DNA of 64,000 nucleotides from Microbulbifer thermotolerans (GCF_900112305.1 NZ_FOKT01000003.1:186001-250000), one strand, 5' to 3'; shown: positions 27,385-37,740, counted from the stretch's first letter. Notes: generated by a model from the sequence alone, not told the origin. Program-made: numbers and translations.

Positions 27385-29130
27385 GTGCGTTACCTGACTC
27401 TCGCCCTGCTCATTCTTTCCATTAACGTCACCGCCGCGCCCACCCGCAGCGACACATCCACGGCGGAAATCCAGCCGGAAATCGCGACCGGCCGCGGCGA
27501 GATCAAGTCCGCCACAGCGGGAAAATACATGGCGGTCACCGCCAACCCCCACGCCAGCCGCGCCGCCGCGGAAATACTCGCAAAAGGCGGCACGGCCGTG
27601 GATGCGGCCATCGCCGCGCAGCTGGTGCTGGGCCTGGTGGAACCCCAGTCCTCCGGCATCGGCGGCGGGGCGTTTATGCTGAGTTACCGGGCGGATAAAA
27701 AGGCGCTTCAGTACTACGACGGCCGCGAAACCGCGCCGGCGGCAGTGGACGAAAACTATTTTATGGAAGGGGCAAAACCCCGCGGTTTTCTTGAGGCTGT
27801 GATCGGCGGTTATTCTGTGGGCGTCCCGGGTGTGATGCGTCTGCTGGAACTGGCCCATACGCGCGACGGCAAGCTCCCGTGGAAAACCCTCTTCCAACCG
27901 GCAATAGCACTGGCAGAATCCGGTTTCGAAGTCTCTCCGCGCCTGCACCAACTGCTGGAAAAAATGCCTCAGGTCGCCGTACGTCCGGCCATAGCCTCTT
28001 ACTTTTTCGATAAAAACGGCGAGCCACTGCCGGTGGGTTACCCACTGCGCAATCCGCAGTACGCCAAAACGCTGCGCCTCCTCGCCGATAAAGGTGCCGA
28101 CGCCTTTTACGAGGGCGAAATCGCCGAGGCCATCGTACGTGCAGTGGCGGAAGATCCGGTCAACCCGGGCCTGCTTACGGCCGAGGACTTGGCCGCATAC
28201 CGGGCCAAGGTGCGCGCCCCCTTGTGCTCAGATTTTCTCGAGTACAAGGTTTGCGGCGCCGACGCCCCTTCCTCCGGCGGTACTACAGTGGGTGCCCTCC
28301 TCGGAATGCTCGATCAATTCCCGTTACAAAACTATCGAGTCGGCGATGCGGAATTGATTCATCTGTTCGTGGAGGCATCGGAGCTGGCGTTTGCTGACCG
28401 GAACACCTATTTGGCAGATGCGGATTTTATTACCGTCCCCAGCCGTCCGCTGGTGGCGCCCGGCTATCTGGCCGAACGCGCCAAGCTGATAGACTTTGAC
28501 GCGGCCACCGTGGCAATGCCCGGCAACCCGGTTTCCTTTAGCCGCGAACGGCGTACAGCGAGTTCCCCGGAACTGCCCAATACCAGTCATTTGGTGATAG
28601 TGGACCGTTACGGCAACGGCGTCAGTATGACCACCAGTATCGAAACCGGTTTTGGATCGCGGCTGATGGTGAAAGGCTTTTTACTCAACAACCAGCTAAC
28701 CGATTTCTCCTTTACGCCCAGGAATGCAGACGGCGCCCTGGTGGCCAACCGTATCCAGCCCGGCAAGCGACCGCGCTCGTCCATGTCTCCGACCATCGTA
28801 TTTAATGAAGACGGCAGTATGCGCCTGCTGGTGGGATCTCCTGGCGGCTCGCGGATTATCGACTACACCGCGCGTACCATCCTTTACCACCTGGGGCTGG
28901 AAATGCCGATCGCCGAGGCCATTGCTGCCGGCAATATCGGGGCCATCGGCAGGCGCGTGGAATTGGAGCCCGGTTTTTTCAGTGAAGACACGGTAGGAAA
29001 ACTGAAGAGACTCGGACATCAGGTAGTCTTGCGCGATCTCAACAGCGGTATTCACGCAATTGCTCTTAAGGACGGCAAGCTGATCGGGGGTGCCGACCCG
29101 CGGCGCGAGGGCAGTGCACTCGGCAAGTAG
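27385..29130 (+). CDS. ggt: Gamma-glutamyltransferase (Ggt)
   Basis: A 581-residue periplasmic enzyme that hydrolyses or transfers the gamma-glutamyl group of glutathione. A signal peptide of about 20 residues (LALLILSINVTAA) is followed by AAxxGGTAVDAAIAAQL and GIGGGAFML. The autocleavage site is the Thr of NTSHLVIVDRYGNGVSMTTS (about residue 393), which becomes the small-subunit N-terminus. SPGGSRIIDY near the C-terminus forms the oxyanion region. The start is GTG at 27385 with a GGAG site. gshA at 8.6 kb makes its substrate precursor. Confidence 0.95.
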   Translation: MRYLTLALLILSINVTAAPTRSDTSTAEIQPEIATGRGEIKSATAGKYMAVTANPHASRAAAEILAKGGTAVDAAIAAQLVLGLVEPQSSGIGGGAFMLSYRADKKALQYYDGRETAPAAVDENYFMEGAKPRGFLEAVIGGYSVGVPGVMRLLELAHTRDGKLPWKTLFQPAIALAESGFEVSPRLHQLLEKMPQVAVRPAIASYFFDKNGEPLPVGYPLRNPQYAKTLRLLADKGADAFYEGEIAEAIVRAVAEDPVNPGLLTAEDLAAYRAKVRAPLCSDFLEYKVCGADAPSSGGTTVGALLGMLDQFPLQNYRVGDAELIHLFVEASELAFADRNTYLADADFITVPSRPLVAPGYLAERAKLIDFDAATVAMPGNPVSFSRERRTASSPELPNTSHLVIVDRYGNGVSMTTSIETGFGSRLMVKGFLLNNQLTDFSFTPRNADGALVANRIQPGKRPRSSMSPTIVFNEDGSMRLLVGSPGGSRIIDYTARTILYHLGLEMPIAEAIAAGNIGAIGRRVELEPGFFSEDTVGKLKRLGHQVVLRDLNSGIHAIALKDGKLIGGADPRREGSALGK

Positions 29131-29187
29131 AGGAGCCACCACGCGCGCCTGTTTCCAGCTTTTGTGCGAACCAGCCTGGGTCTTTAG

Positions 29188-29400
29188 GGAACCTCTGATT
29201 AATTCGCGTGAACGCTTTGGCTAGTTCCGTGGCGCTCAGGCAATAGGATGGCCATTTCGAAAACGCACGAGTACTTCCCTGTAGCTCCGACGGATACATC
29301 CCTGTATCCGACGGTTTCGAAATGGCCATCCTATCACCTGAGCTTCTCATCTAGCGCCAAAGAATTTTTACCGTCAGGAAGCGAATTAATCAGAGGTTCC
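29188..29400. mobile_element. Palindromic MITE-like element, nearly intact
   Basis: This 213-bp noncoding element has perfect 20-bp inverted ends, GGAACCTCTGATTAATTCGC at 29188-29207 and its complement at 29381-29400. The arms stay largely complementary further in (GCTCAGG, ATAGGATGGCCATTTCGAAA), meeting at a hairpin CCGACGGATAC / GTATCCGACGG at about 29287-29313. TTAG flanks both sides (29184-29187 and 29401-29404), a possible 4-bp target duplication. At least five related but decayed copies and several solo ends occur elsewhere in the window. No transposase is encoded, so it would move by one supplied elsewhere. Confidence 0.85.
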
Positions 29401-29449
29401 TTAGCGCCGTATCACCAATCGGCTGCAGGGGGCATCAGCAATCTCCCGC

Positions 29450-30019
29450 TCACTGCGTGTCGGCTGGATTCCTCTGGGTATTGTTGGACTCAGGCTGGGC
29501 GTCAGCGGCGCGGGGAATAATTTTTTCCAGTAGTGCCACGGCACTCCTACCCCTCAATACCCCAATAGCGAGGCCGTTTTCGTCCTTCTCGATTACACCG
29601 CCCTCGGGGTTGGGGGTATCGCTGTTAATTCCCGCGGCCGCAAGGCCTTCGGAATTGGTCCAGATGCTCATATGGTCGCGGGAAATCAGCACTATGGGCA
29701 CAAAGTCGCTGACTTGGTCCAACAGTGCTTTGTGCGGCCGCGCCGTACCGAAAGCAGCGGCGTCCCACCCCTTACCCACGATGACCTGCAAGTCCGGGTT
29801 GTCGCGCATAAAGTCTGCCACCGCCCGCACATAGTCCTCGGGGCTGCGCCCAGCGCGCAGATCCACCGCCCGCTCGACACCGGGCAGTTCCAGCGGCCGT
29901 TCCTGCAACTGCCCGCTTGGCAATTCAGCAGCGGGGCCGCCACCTTCACCTGCCGGTGGCTCAGGGCGACCGCACGCGACGAGCAGTGCGGCGGCACAGA
30001 TCAGCCAGACAAGTTTCAT
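29450..30019 (-). CDS. Lipoprotein with a fragment of YtcJ-type amidohydrolase
   Basis: A 189-residue protein starting MKLVWLICAAALLVACGRPE; VACG is a lipobox, so it is probably membrane-anchored. After a Pro/Gly/Glu linker, residues about 55-170 resemble the internal part of amidohydrolase_3 (YtcJ) enzymes: EDYVRAVADFMRDNPDLQVI, GKGWDAAAFG, KALLDQVSDFVPIVLISRDH, and IWTNSEGLAAAGINSDTPNP. The metal-binding HxH strand that precedes this part in full enzymes, and nearly all of the TIM barrel that follows it, are absent, so it should not be catalytic in the usual way. It may be a binding domain in its own right or a decayed gene; the clean frame and signal favour the first. Confidence 0.7.
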   Translation of the reverse strand: MKLVWLICAAALLVACGRPEPPAGEGGGPAAELPSGQLQERPLELPGVERAVDLRAGRSPEDYVRAVADFMRDNPDLQVIVGKGWDAAAFGTARPHKALLDQVSDFVPIVLISRDHMSIWTNSEGLAAAGINSDTPNPEGGVIEKDENGLAIGVLRGRSAVALLEKIIPRAADAQPESNNTQRNPADTQ

Positions 30020-30084
30020 GGCCCCTCCGCGGCTTTTGGCTTTGTGAACAGTATAGAAAGGACGGCGCCAGTGCCCGGCGCGCC

Positions 30085-30900
30085 TCAGCGCTGGCAATTT
30101 CTGCAAAAAAAGGTATTGCGCTGGCCGAGCACCATATCGCGCACCGGTCGCCCGCAGCGGGGGCAGGGCAGGCCAGTGCGACTGTAGACATTGAGTTCTT
30201 GCGCAAAGTAACCGGGCTGGCCGTCGCCGCCGATAAAGTCGCGCAGAGTGGTACCACCCTGTTCGATGGCCCGCGCCAACACCTGTCGGATGGCATCCGC
30301 CAGGCGCCGATAGCGGGCGCGGGAAATCGTGCCGGCAATTCTGTCCGGGCGTATACCAGCGAGGAAGAGCGACTCACTCGCGTAAATATTGCCGACGCCA
30401 ACAACGATGCGCCCGTCCATAATCAGGGTCTTCACCGATTGGCGACGCCCGCGGGAGGCAGCAAACAGATGGTCACCGCTGAAATTGTCCGACAGGGGTT
30501 CCGGCCCGAGGTGGGCGAGAAGCTGGTGGCTGGTGGGGTCCGATTCGGTCCACAACAGGGCACCAAAACGGCGCGGGTCCCGGTAGCGGAGGACCAGGCC
30601 GCTATCCAACACCCAGTCGATATGGTCGTGCTTTTCCGGCGGCACTTCGGCGCCCACCAGCCGCAGACTGCCGGACATCCCCAGGTGCCAGATGGCGCAG
30701 CCGCGCTCCGTGTGCACCAGCAGATACTTGGCGCGGCGCTCCAGGCGCAGAATTTTTGCGCCGACTATGCACTTTTCAAGACCTTTTTCCACCGCCCAGC
30801 GCAGCTGGCGCTGCCGCACCTTGACGGAATCTACCCTGTGACCTTCCAGGTGCGGGGCCAGGCCGCGGCGGGTGGTTTCCACTTCGGGTAATTCAGGCAT
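30085..30900 (-). CDS. mutM: Formamidopyrimidine-DNA glycosylase (MutM/Fpg)
   Basis: A 271-residue DNA repair glycosylase/AP lyase that removes 8-oxoguanine. It begins [20 protein letters not shown]; Pro2 and Glu3 are the catalytic residues. The conserved Lys is in [15 protein letters not shown], the helix-two-turn-helix is in [16 protein letters not shown], and the zinc finger CPRCGRPV...CRNC closes the protein. It sits downstream of the rpmB-rpmG pair, beyond their terminator, on the same strand. Confidence 0.96.
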   Translation of the reverse strand: MPELPEVETTRRGLAPHLEGHRVDSVKVRQRQLRWAVEKGLEKCIVGAKILRLERRAKYLLVHTERGCAIWHLGMSGSLRLVGAEVPPEKHDHIDWVLDSGLVLRYRDPRRFGALLWTESDPTSHQLLAHLGPEPLSDNFSGDHLFAASRGRRQSVKTLIMDGRIVVGVGNIYASESLFLAGIRPDRIAGTISRARYRRLADAIRQVLARAIEQGGTTLRDFIGGDGQPGYFAQELNVYSRTGLPCPRCGRPVRDMVLGQRNTFFCRNCQR

Positions 30901-30926
30901 CTACTCGGCCCCCGAAAGCTGCCAAC

Positions 30927-30956
30927 AAAAAAGCCCGGGAAACTCCGGGCTTTTTC
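30927..30956. terminator. Terminator after rpmBG
   Basis: AAAAAGCCCGG (30928-30938) pairs with CCGGGCTTTTT (30945-30955) around a six-base loop, with A/T runs on both sides. On the minus strand it ends rpmB-rpmG just before mutM. Confidence 0.9.
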
Positions 30957-30978
30957 ACAAACGATTTAAGCAAGGCGA

Positions 30979-31134
30979 TTACTTGATCTTGCCTTCCTTG
31001 TAAATCACATGCTTGCGGACAACGGGATCGTATTTCTTGATCTCCATTTTTTCCGGCATGGTGCGCTTGTTCTTGGTGGTGGTGTAGAAGTGGCCGGTGC
31101 CGGCACTGCTGTTCAGACGAATCTTCTCACGCAT
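30979..31134 (-). CDS. rpmG: Ribosomal protein L33
   Basis: A 51-residue 50S protein reading [20 protein letters not shown] and ending [10 protein letters not shown]. It lacks the zinc-binding cysteines, so it is the C-minus form, in contrast to the zinc-type L31 at 6.1 kb. It follows rpmB by 36 bases, the standard rpmB-rpmG operon. Confidence 0.96.
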   Translation of the reverse strand: MREKIRLNSSAGTGHFYTTTKNKRTMPEKMEIKKYDPVVRKHVIYKEGKIK

Positions 31135-31170
31135 TGTTCTGTCTCCGATCTCTCAGCGGCTCTCCGCCGG

Positions 31171-31407
31171 TTACACTTTTTCGCCGCGGGCGCGCAGCTC
31201 GCTCAGCACGGCATCGATACCTTTTTTATCGATAACGCGCATACCCTTGGCGGAAACCCGCAGCTTCACAAAACGCTTCTCGGATTCCACCCAAAAGCGG
31301 TGGCTGTGCAGATTGGGCACAAAGCGGCGCTTGGTACGGTTCTTGGCGTGGGATACATTGTTACCGGTGACCGGGCGCTTACCGGTTACCTGACATACCT
31401 TGGACAT
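31171..31407 (-). CDS. rpmB: Ribosomal protein L28
   Basis: A 78-residue 50S protein starting [20 protein letters not shown] with the basic [17 protein letters not shown] stretch. I start at 31407; the same frame is open further upstream but carries no L28 similarity. It is the first gene of the rpmB-rpmG operon, behind a good promoter at 31537-31565. Confidence 0.97.
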   Translation of the reverse strand: MSKVCQVTGKRPVTGNNVSHAKNRTKRRFVPNLHSHRFWVESEKRFVKLRVSAKGMRVIDKKGIDAVLSELRARGEKV

Positions 31408-31536
31408 GTTGGCCTCTTCAAAACTCTCTCGAGCCCGCGTCAGGGGATGCGGGGACATCAAATTCGGGATTCTAATCCGGTTCCTGGGCGGCGGCGGAAA
31501 CTGTTCAGAATCTGGCCCGGCCGCAAAGAGCGGCGT

Positions 31537-31565
31537 TTTATACCAGAAGAGCCCTTGTGGGGCAA
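31537..31565 (-). promoter_or_regulatory. Sigma-70 promoter for rpmBG
   Basis: On the minus strand TTGCCC (31560-31565) and TATAAA (31537-31542) are exactly 17 bases apart, about 130 bases upstream of the L28 start and clear of radC. Confidence 0.7.
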
Positions 31566-31616
31566 GTTTTATACAGCGCATTGTCCTCTGCGGGGCCGGG
31601 CGAGCGGATGGCTCAC

Positions 31617-31628
31617 AGGTTCCCTAAA
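31617..31628. repeat. Solo repeat end overlapping the radC stop codon
   Basis: AGGTTCCCTAAA is the outer end of the dispersed palindromic element plus its TTAG/CTAA flank. The TAG stop codon of radC (31624-31626, minus strand) lies within that flank. No second end is found between here and rpmB. Confidence 0.5.
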
Positions 31629-32298
31629 GCAGCCCCTGTTCGACAAACGACAGCGCCTCTCCCTCGCCGACAATCATATGGTCAAGCACCTTGATATCCA
31701 CCAGTGCCAGCGCCTGGGACAGGCGCTCGGTGATCAGGACATCCGCCTGGCTGGGCTCACTGATACCGGAGGGGTGATTGTGGGCCAGAATGACGGCCGC
31801 GGCCCCCTTGTGCAACGCGGCCTGCACCACCTCTCGCGGGTAGACGCTGGCGGCGTTTAGAGTGCCCTCAAACAGTTCTTCGAAGGCGATCACCCGGTGC
31901 TGACTGTCCAGATAGAGGCAACAGAAAACTTCACGCCTGCGATGGCGCAAATGCGCAGAGAGGTAATCGCGGACCGCGCCGGGGCTGCACAGGGCATCGC
32001 TGCGCTGCAGGGTCTCCGCCAGATGGCGGCGCGCCATTTCCAACACCGCCTGCAACTGCACATACTTGGCATCGCCGAGGCCCTTGCCGCGGCAGAACTC
32101 CTCCCGTTCCGCCTCCAGCAGCGGCCGCAGACCGCCAAAATCCGCCAACAAGCGGCGCGCTAAATCCACCGCCGACATCCCGGCCACCCCCGTGCGCAGA
32201 AAGATCGCCAACAGCTCCGCGTCTGAAAGCGCCTCGGCCCCGCGCTGCAGTAGTTTTTCCCGCGGCCGCTCCGCAGCCGGCCAGTCTGTAATTCGCAT
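31624..32298 (-). CDS. radC: RadC family JAMM-domain protein
   Basis: A 224-residue protein. The N-terminal helix-hairpin-helix part ([20 protein letters not shown]) is followed by a JAB1/MPN metalloprotease-like domain with the [14 protein letters not shown] motif at about residue 172. RadC was once tied to DNA repair; its real role is unsettled. Divergent from coaBC, as in E. coli and Pseudomonas. Its stop codon lies in a repeat-element end. Confidence 0.94.
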   Translation of the reverse strand: MRITDWPAAERPREKLLQRGAEALSDAELLAIFLRTGVAGMSAVDLARRLLADFGGLRPLLEAEREEFCRGKGLGDAKYVQLQAVLEMARRHLAETLQRSDALCSPGAVRDYLSAHLRHRRREVFCCLYLDSQHRVIAFEELFEGTLNAASVYPREVVQAALHKGAAAVILAHNHPSGISEPSQADVLITERLSQALALVDIKVLDHMIVGEGEALSFVEQGLL

Positions 32299-32400
32299 AC
32301 CTTCCTCCCTGAAGTAACGCTTGTTCCGCCCCCGGCCTTGGTACCAACGGGCGCATAAATGCTAATCTTACCCGCTCTTTCAACTTCGGAAACAGCGCCT

Positions 32401-33615
32401 ATGTCTTCCCTGGCCGACAAACACATACTGCTGGGCATCAGCGGTGGTATCGCCGCCTACAAGAGCGCCGAACTGGTGCGCCGCCTCAAGGAGCTGGGGG
32501 CAGATGTGCGGGTGGTGATGACGGCCGGTGCCCAGGAATTCGTAAGGCCGCTGACCTTTCAGGCACTGTCCGGCAACCCGGTGCATACAGATCTGCTGGA
32601 CCCGGCAGCCGAGGCGGCCATGGGCCATATCGAGCTGGCCAAATGGGCGGAACTGATACTGATCGCGCCCGCCAGCGCGCAGATATTGGCCAAGCTCGCC
32701 GCGGGCATAGCCGACGATCTGCTCTCCACCTTGTGTCTCGCCAGTACAGCCAGACTTGCCCTGGCCCCGGCGATGAACCAGGCCATGTGGCGCCATCCGG
32801 CCACGGCAGCCAATGTGCAGACATTGCGCAACCGCGGTGCGCTTTTCTGGGGCCCCGCCGCCGGCAGTCAGGCCTGCGGTGACGAGGGACCCGGTCGCAT
32901 GCTGGAACCGGAAACGCTGGCAGCTGAGACCGAAGCGCTGTTCCACCTCAACCGAACCCTGGTCGGCAGGAGAGTGGCAGTTACCGCCGGCCCCACCCGG
33001 GAGGCCCTGGATCCGGTCCGATTCCTCTCCAACCATAGCTCCGGCAAAATGGGCTTTGCCCTGGCCGCCGCGGCACAGCGCGCCGGCGCCGAGGTCACAC
33101 TGATCGCCGGCCCGGTAAATCTCCCCACCCCCGAAGGTGTCAGGCGTGTGGACGTGGTCAGCGCCCTGGAGATGCGCGACGCGGCTGAGCGCGCCGCCGA
33201 CCACTGCGATATATTTATCGCCGCTGCCGCCGTAGCGGACTATCGCCCGCAGGCTGTGGCACAACAGAAAATCAAAAAGAAGGCGGACAGAGGAGAGGAG
33301 ACGCTGGCCCTGGTCAAAAACCCGGACATTGTCGCCGGTATCGCCGCGCGTACCGACTCGCGTCCCTTTACCGTTGGCTTTGCCGCGGAGACCGAAAAAG
33401 TCATCGAACACGCGCAGGACAAACTGACGCGTAAAAATCTCGACATGATCATCGCCAACGATGTCAGCGCCGCGGACTCCGGTTTCAACAGCGATCGCAA
33501 CACCGTTACCATTATTGATTCCTCTGGCTGTGAGACCTTACCGCCGACTCTGAAAACTGAACTGGCAGATCAGCTGATCGCCATGATCGCCGCCCGCGCC
33601 CCCGCGCAGGAATAA
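32401..33615 (+). CDS. coaBC: CoaBC, phosphopantothenoylcysteine synthetase/decarboxylase
   Basis: A 404-residue bifunctional CoA-synthesis enzyme. The N-terminal flavin-dependent decarboxylase half has LLGISGGIAAYKSAELVRRL, the active-site His in AMGHIELAKWA, and APAMNQAMW. The C-terminal synthetase half begins VAVTAGPTREALDPVRFL, then NHSSGKMGFALA and the CTP-site lysines in IKKKADRGE. The start is the ATG at 32401. In many relatives dut follows coaBC; here algC comes directly after a 34-base gap. Confidence 0.96.
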   Translation: MSSLADKHILLGISGGIAAYKSAELVRRLKELGADVRVVMTAGAQEFVRPLTFQALSGNPVHTDLLDPAAEAAMGHIELAKWAELILIAPASAQILAKLAAGIADDLLSTLCLASTARLALAPAMNQAMWRHPATAANVQTLRNRGALFWGPAAGSQACGDEGPGRMLEPETLAAETEALFHLNRTLVGRRVAVTAGPTREALDPVRFLSNHSSGKMGFALAAAAQRAGAEVTLIAGPVNLPTPEGVRRVDVVSALEMRDAAERAADHCDIFIAAAAVADYRPQAVAQQKIKKKADRGEETLALVKNPDIVAGIAARTDSRPFTVGFAAETEKVIEHAQDKLTRKNLDMIIANDVSAADSGFNSDRNTVTIIDSSGCETLPPTLKTELADQLIAMIAARAPAQE

Positions 33616-33649
33616 TCGCCCCAATAACAACCGCGCAACCGAGAGGTTA

Positions 33650-36019
33650 TTGAAAAGCACCGTGGCATCACGCAACAAGACTGATTTCAAATCTCTGTTT
33701 CATCGCGGCCTGCTGCTACCGGCCCTGCTGGCAGTCGCTGCCTGGCTGGGCGGCGCCTACTATATTGAAGCGAACATCATCGCCCCCCGCAGCGCCCGGC
33801 AAGTAGCGCAGGCCGCACAGCGGGAGGTGCAAGCGCACGCGGCGAAATTGCAACAAAACCTGGCCGCGCAGGCACGGGAACTGCAAACCATCAGCGCAGA
33901 TGAAGGCCCGCTGCAAAGCGCGGCACTGCCGGGCGCCACTGTCCAGGCTTTTGCCGCCGACCAACTGCGCGTCGGTGCGGGTAGCGATCCCCGCCTGAAT
34001 TTTGCCCTGGTGGATCTGCTCAAACGCACACAACGAAAAACCGGGCAGCCGGCGGAATTTCTGCGCACCGGCGAAAACAACAGCTGGCAGCTGCACAGAG
34101 CTATTTCCCAGCAGGACAAACTGTTACTGGTCACACAACCCTTTACCGCTTTTGAAGACACACTGAAAAAACTCGACAAAGGCAAGGGACACCTGCAATT
34201 GGTGCAAAAATTTCCCGACGGCCCGCCACAGACCCTGTGGCAAACAGGGCAGGGCAGCGGCACGGCGTCCAGCGCCAAAGTTGGCGGCAGCTACCTGACC
34301 ATAGAGTTCAAGCCCTCTCCAGCCTTTGCCAAAGCCAACGGTATATCTGCCCGCTGGGTTTATTTTGCCGCGCTCGCGGGCCTGATAATCTCTCTACTGC
34401 TACTGCTGCGTTTTATGCCCCGCGACAGCAAGGCGCCCTGGGAGAGGAGCAATAAAAAAGCCGGTGACGGCACCGATGCCCCGGAACCGCAGCAGACCGA
34501 GTCCCTCGCCGCTATTCCCAGTGGCCCTATTCCCCAGGCGGTGACGGCAGTGCCCGATGAAGCGCCCCGCTCGAAATCAGAACCGCAACAGAGGAGCACT
34601 GCGCCGCAAAAGTCTGACCTGATGACCGAAATGGATTTCCCGGCCCATGTATTCCGCGCCTACGATATCCGCGGCATTGCCGAGAAAGAGATTAACGAGC
34701 CTTTCGCCTATCAGCTGGGGCGCGTTCTCGGCACCCTGGTCCAGCATATGGGCGGAGACCTGCTGTTGGTGGGCCGCGACGGTCGCAACAGCAGCGAGCT
34801 GCTTAGCAATTGCCTGGTGGAAGGTATTCTCGACAGTGGCTGCAACAGCGTGAACCTGGGGCTGGTGCCGTCTCCGCTGCTCTATTTCGCCTGTGCCAAA
34901 GGTAAAAACACCAGCAGCGGTGTCATGGTGACCGCGAGCCACAATCCGGCGGAATACAACGGTTTCAAGATTATTCTCAAAGGCCGGCCTCTGGCGGAAG
35001 ACAAGCTGAAAAAGTTGCACCAATTGATGCAAAAGGGACCCTTCAAGAGCGGCCGGGGCAGCAACCGCGAGCAAGACATCAAGGAAAACTACATCGACAC
35101 CATTTTTAACGACGTGGCCCTGGCTGGACAGCCGCACCTGGTGATAGACGCCGGCAACGGCGCCACCTCATTGCTGGCGCCGCGGCTTTTTGAACAGCTG
35201 GGCTGCGCCGTGACGCCGCTGTTCTGCGAAATCGACGGCAACTTTCCCAACCACGCGCCGGACCCCTCGCGCCCGGAAAACCTGCGGGCACTGATCGACA
35301 AAGTCCGGGAAACGGGCGCGGACCTTGGCGTCGCCCTTGACGGCGACGGCGACCGCGTCACACTGGTGTCCGCTTCCGGCCGCATCGCCTGGCCGGATCA
35401 GCTGGTAATGTTACTGGCCCGCGACATTCTGGCGCGCAACCCGGGGGAAAGCGTCGTATTCGATGTAAAAAGCAGCCGCGCTCTGGCACAGCTGATCAGC
35501 CAGTATGGCGGCCGCCCCATAATGTGGAAAACCGGCCACGCACCGATGAAAACCAAGATGCTGGAGACCGGCGCTATTCTCGGCGGCGAGCTCTCCGGGC
35601 ACATTTTTATCAAAGATCGCTGGTTCGGTTTTGACGACGGCATCTACGCGGCCGCCCGCATCCTCGAAATTATGGCCCTGCGCGAACAGAGCCTGGACGA
35701 ACTGCTCGATTCACTGCCCCAGTTCACCAGCACCCCGGAGATACTGCTGGAAGTAGAAGAAGGGGATAAATTCGCATTGATTGAAAAACTCAAGACTCAA
35801 GGCAATTTCGGAGATGCCGATGTCAACGACATTGACGGTCTGCGGCTGGAGTACGCCGATGGCTGGGGGTTGGTGCGCGCCTCCAATACCGGCGCCGCGC
35901 TGACACTGCGCTTTGAGGCGGAAACGGAGGATGCCCTTGAGCGCATCCGCAAGCTGGTGATGGCCGAATTAAAAAAAGTGGACCCGAAACTGGCCGTGCC
36001 CAATTGGGAACTTCTATAA
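33650..36019 (+). CDS. algC: AlgC, phosphomannomutase/phosphoglucomutase with membrane N-terminus
   Basis: A 789-residue two-part protein. Residues 1-330 carry two membrane segments (about 20-42 and 236-258) enclosing a likely extracytoplasmic domain, then a linker. From about residue 325 the enzyme domain starts FPAHVFRAYDIRGIAEKEI, with the phosphoserine loop TASHNPAEYNG, metal loop DGDGDRV and GGELSGHIF. It interconverts hexose 6- and 1-phosphates for LPS and exopolysaccharide. Such membrane extensions are known in Pseudomonas-type AlgC. The start is read as TTG at 33650 after GAGAGG; a GTG nine bases on (33662 region) is possible. Confidence 0.92.
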   Translation: MKSTVASRNKTDFKSLFHRGLLLPALLAVAAWLGGAYYIEANIIAPRSARQVAQAAQREVQAHAAKLQQNLAAQARELQTISADEGPLQSAALPGATVQAFAADQLRVGAGSDPRLNFALVDLLKRTQRKTGQPAEFLRTGENNSWQLHRAISQQDKLLLVTQPFTAFEDTLKKLDKGKGHLQLVQKFPDGPPQTLWQTGQGSGTASSAKVGGSYLTIEFKPSPAFAKANGISARWVYFAALAGLIISLLLLLRFMPRDSKAPWERSNKKAGDGTDAPEPQQTESLAAIPSGPIPQAVTAVPDEAPRSKSEPQQRSTAPQKSDLMTEMDFPAHVFRAYDIRGIAEKEINEPFAYQLGRVLGTLVQHMGGDLLLVGRDGRNSSELLSNCLVEGILDSGCNSVNLGLVPSPLLYFACAKGKNTSSGVMVTASHNPAEYNGFKIILKGRPLAEDKLKKLHQLMQKGPFKSGRGSNREQDIKENYIDTIFNDVALAGQPHLVIDAGNGATSLLAPRLFEQLGCAVTPLFCEIDGNFPNHAPDPSRPENLRALIDKVRETGADLGVALDGDGDRVTLVSASGRIAWPDQLVMLLARDILARNPGESVVFDVKSSRALAQLISQYGGRPIMWKTGHAPMKTKMLETGAILGGELSGHIFIKDRWFGFDDGIYAAARILEIMALREQSLDELLDSLPQFTSTPEILLEVEEGDKFALIEKLKTQGNFGDADVNDIDGLRLEYADGWGLVRASNTGAALTLRFEAETEDALERIRKLVMAELKKVDPKLAVPNWELL

Positions 36020-36065
36020 GCGTTGCAACCGCAGCCCCGCACAGGGAAGCCTGTCTGTAGATTAG

Positions 36066-36995
<930 letters not shown>

Positions 36996-37116
36996 CAATT
37001 GAAGCGGGCAGGGCGAACCGGTAGGATTCCCGCGCTTTTCTAACCCGGGTTCCGGAGAGCGCCCCTCCGGCAGCCTATGCGAACTGCGCTTTGAACGCAT
37101 AACAACAAGGCAGCGA

Positions 37117-37719
37117 ATGAGCAGCGAAAAGATCAACCGCCGTCAACAAATTCTCCAAGCCCTGGCACATATGTTGGAGGCCAGCCCTGGAGCACGCATT
37201 ACCACCGCGGCCCTGGCCAAGGAAGTGGGCTTTTCCGAAGCGGCGCTTTACCGCCACTTTCCCAGCAAGTCAAAAATGTTCGAGGGGTTGATCGAATTTA
37301 TTGAGGAAACGGTGTTCAGCCGCATCTCCCTGATACTGCAGGAAGAGCCTGCGGCCCTTGGCCGCTGCCAAAAGATACTGCACCTGTTGCTGGCTTTCTG
37401 TGAACGCAATCCGGGCATCACCCGCCTGCTCACTGGCGACGCGCTGACCGGGGAAACCGAGCGACTACACGGGCGTATACTGCAGTTCTTCGACCGGCTG
37501 GAAACCCAAATGAAGCAGATATTGCGGGAAGCGGAATTGCGCGAACAGCTGCGCCCGGCGCTTCCTCTCGGCGCCGCCGCCAACCTGCTGCTGGCCAGTG
37601 CCGAAGGGCGCATCATTCAGTACGTGCGCAGCGGCTTCAAACGCAAACCCACAGAGTACTGGTCCGAGCAGTGGCCGGTGCTGACGGCGGGTTTCTTCCG
37701 TGAAACGGCGCTGGTATAA
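37117..37719 (+). CDS. slmA: SlmA, nucleoid occlusion factor
   Basis: A 200-residue TetR-family DNA-binding protein. The helix-turn-helix is [20 protein letters not shown] (about residues 30-50), and [11 protein letters not shown] follows, both typical of SlmA. Bound to chromosomal sites it blocks FtsZ assembly over the nucleoid. It lies near pyrE and coaBC, as in E. coli (dut-slmA-pyrE). Confidence 0.92.
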   Translation: MSSEKINRRQQILQALAHMLEASPGARITTAALAKEVGFSEAALYRHFPSKSKMFEGLIEFIEETVFSRISLILQEEPAALGRCQKILHLLLAFCERNPGITRLLTGDALTGETERLHGRILQFFDRLETQMKQILREAELREQLRPALPLGAAANLLLASAEGRIIQYVRSGFKRKPTEYWSEQWPVLTAGFFRETALV

Positions 37720-37740
37720 AAGCCGGTAACCCGGCACTTA

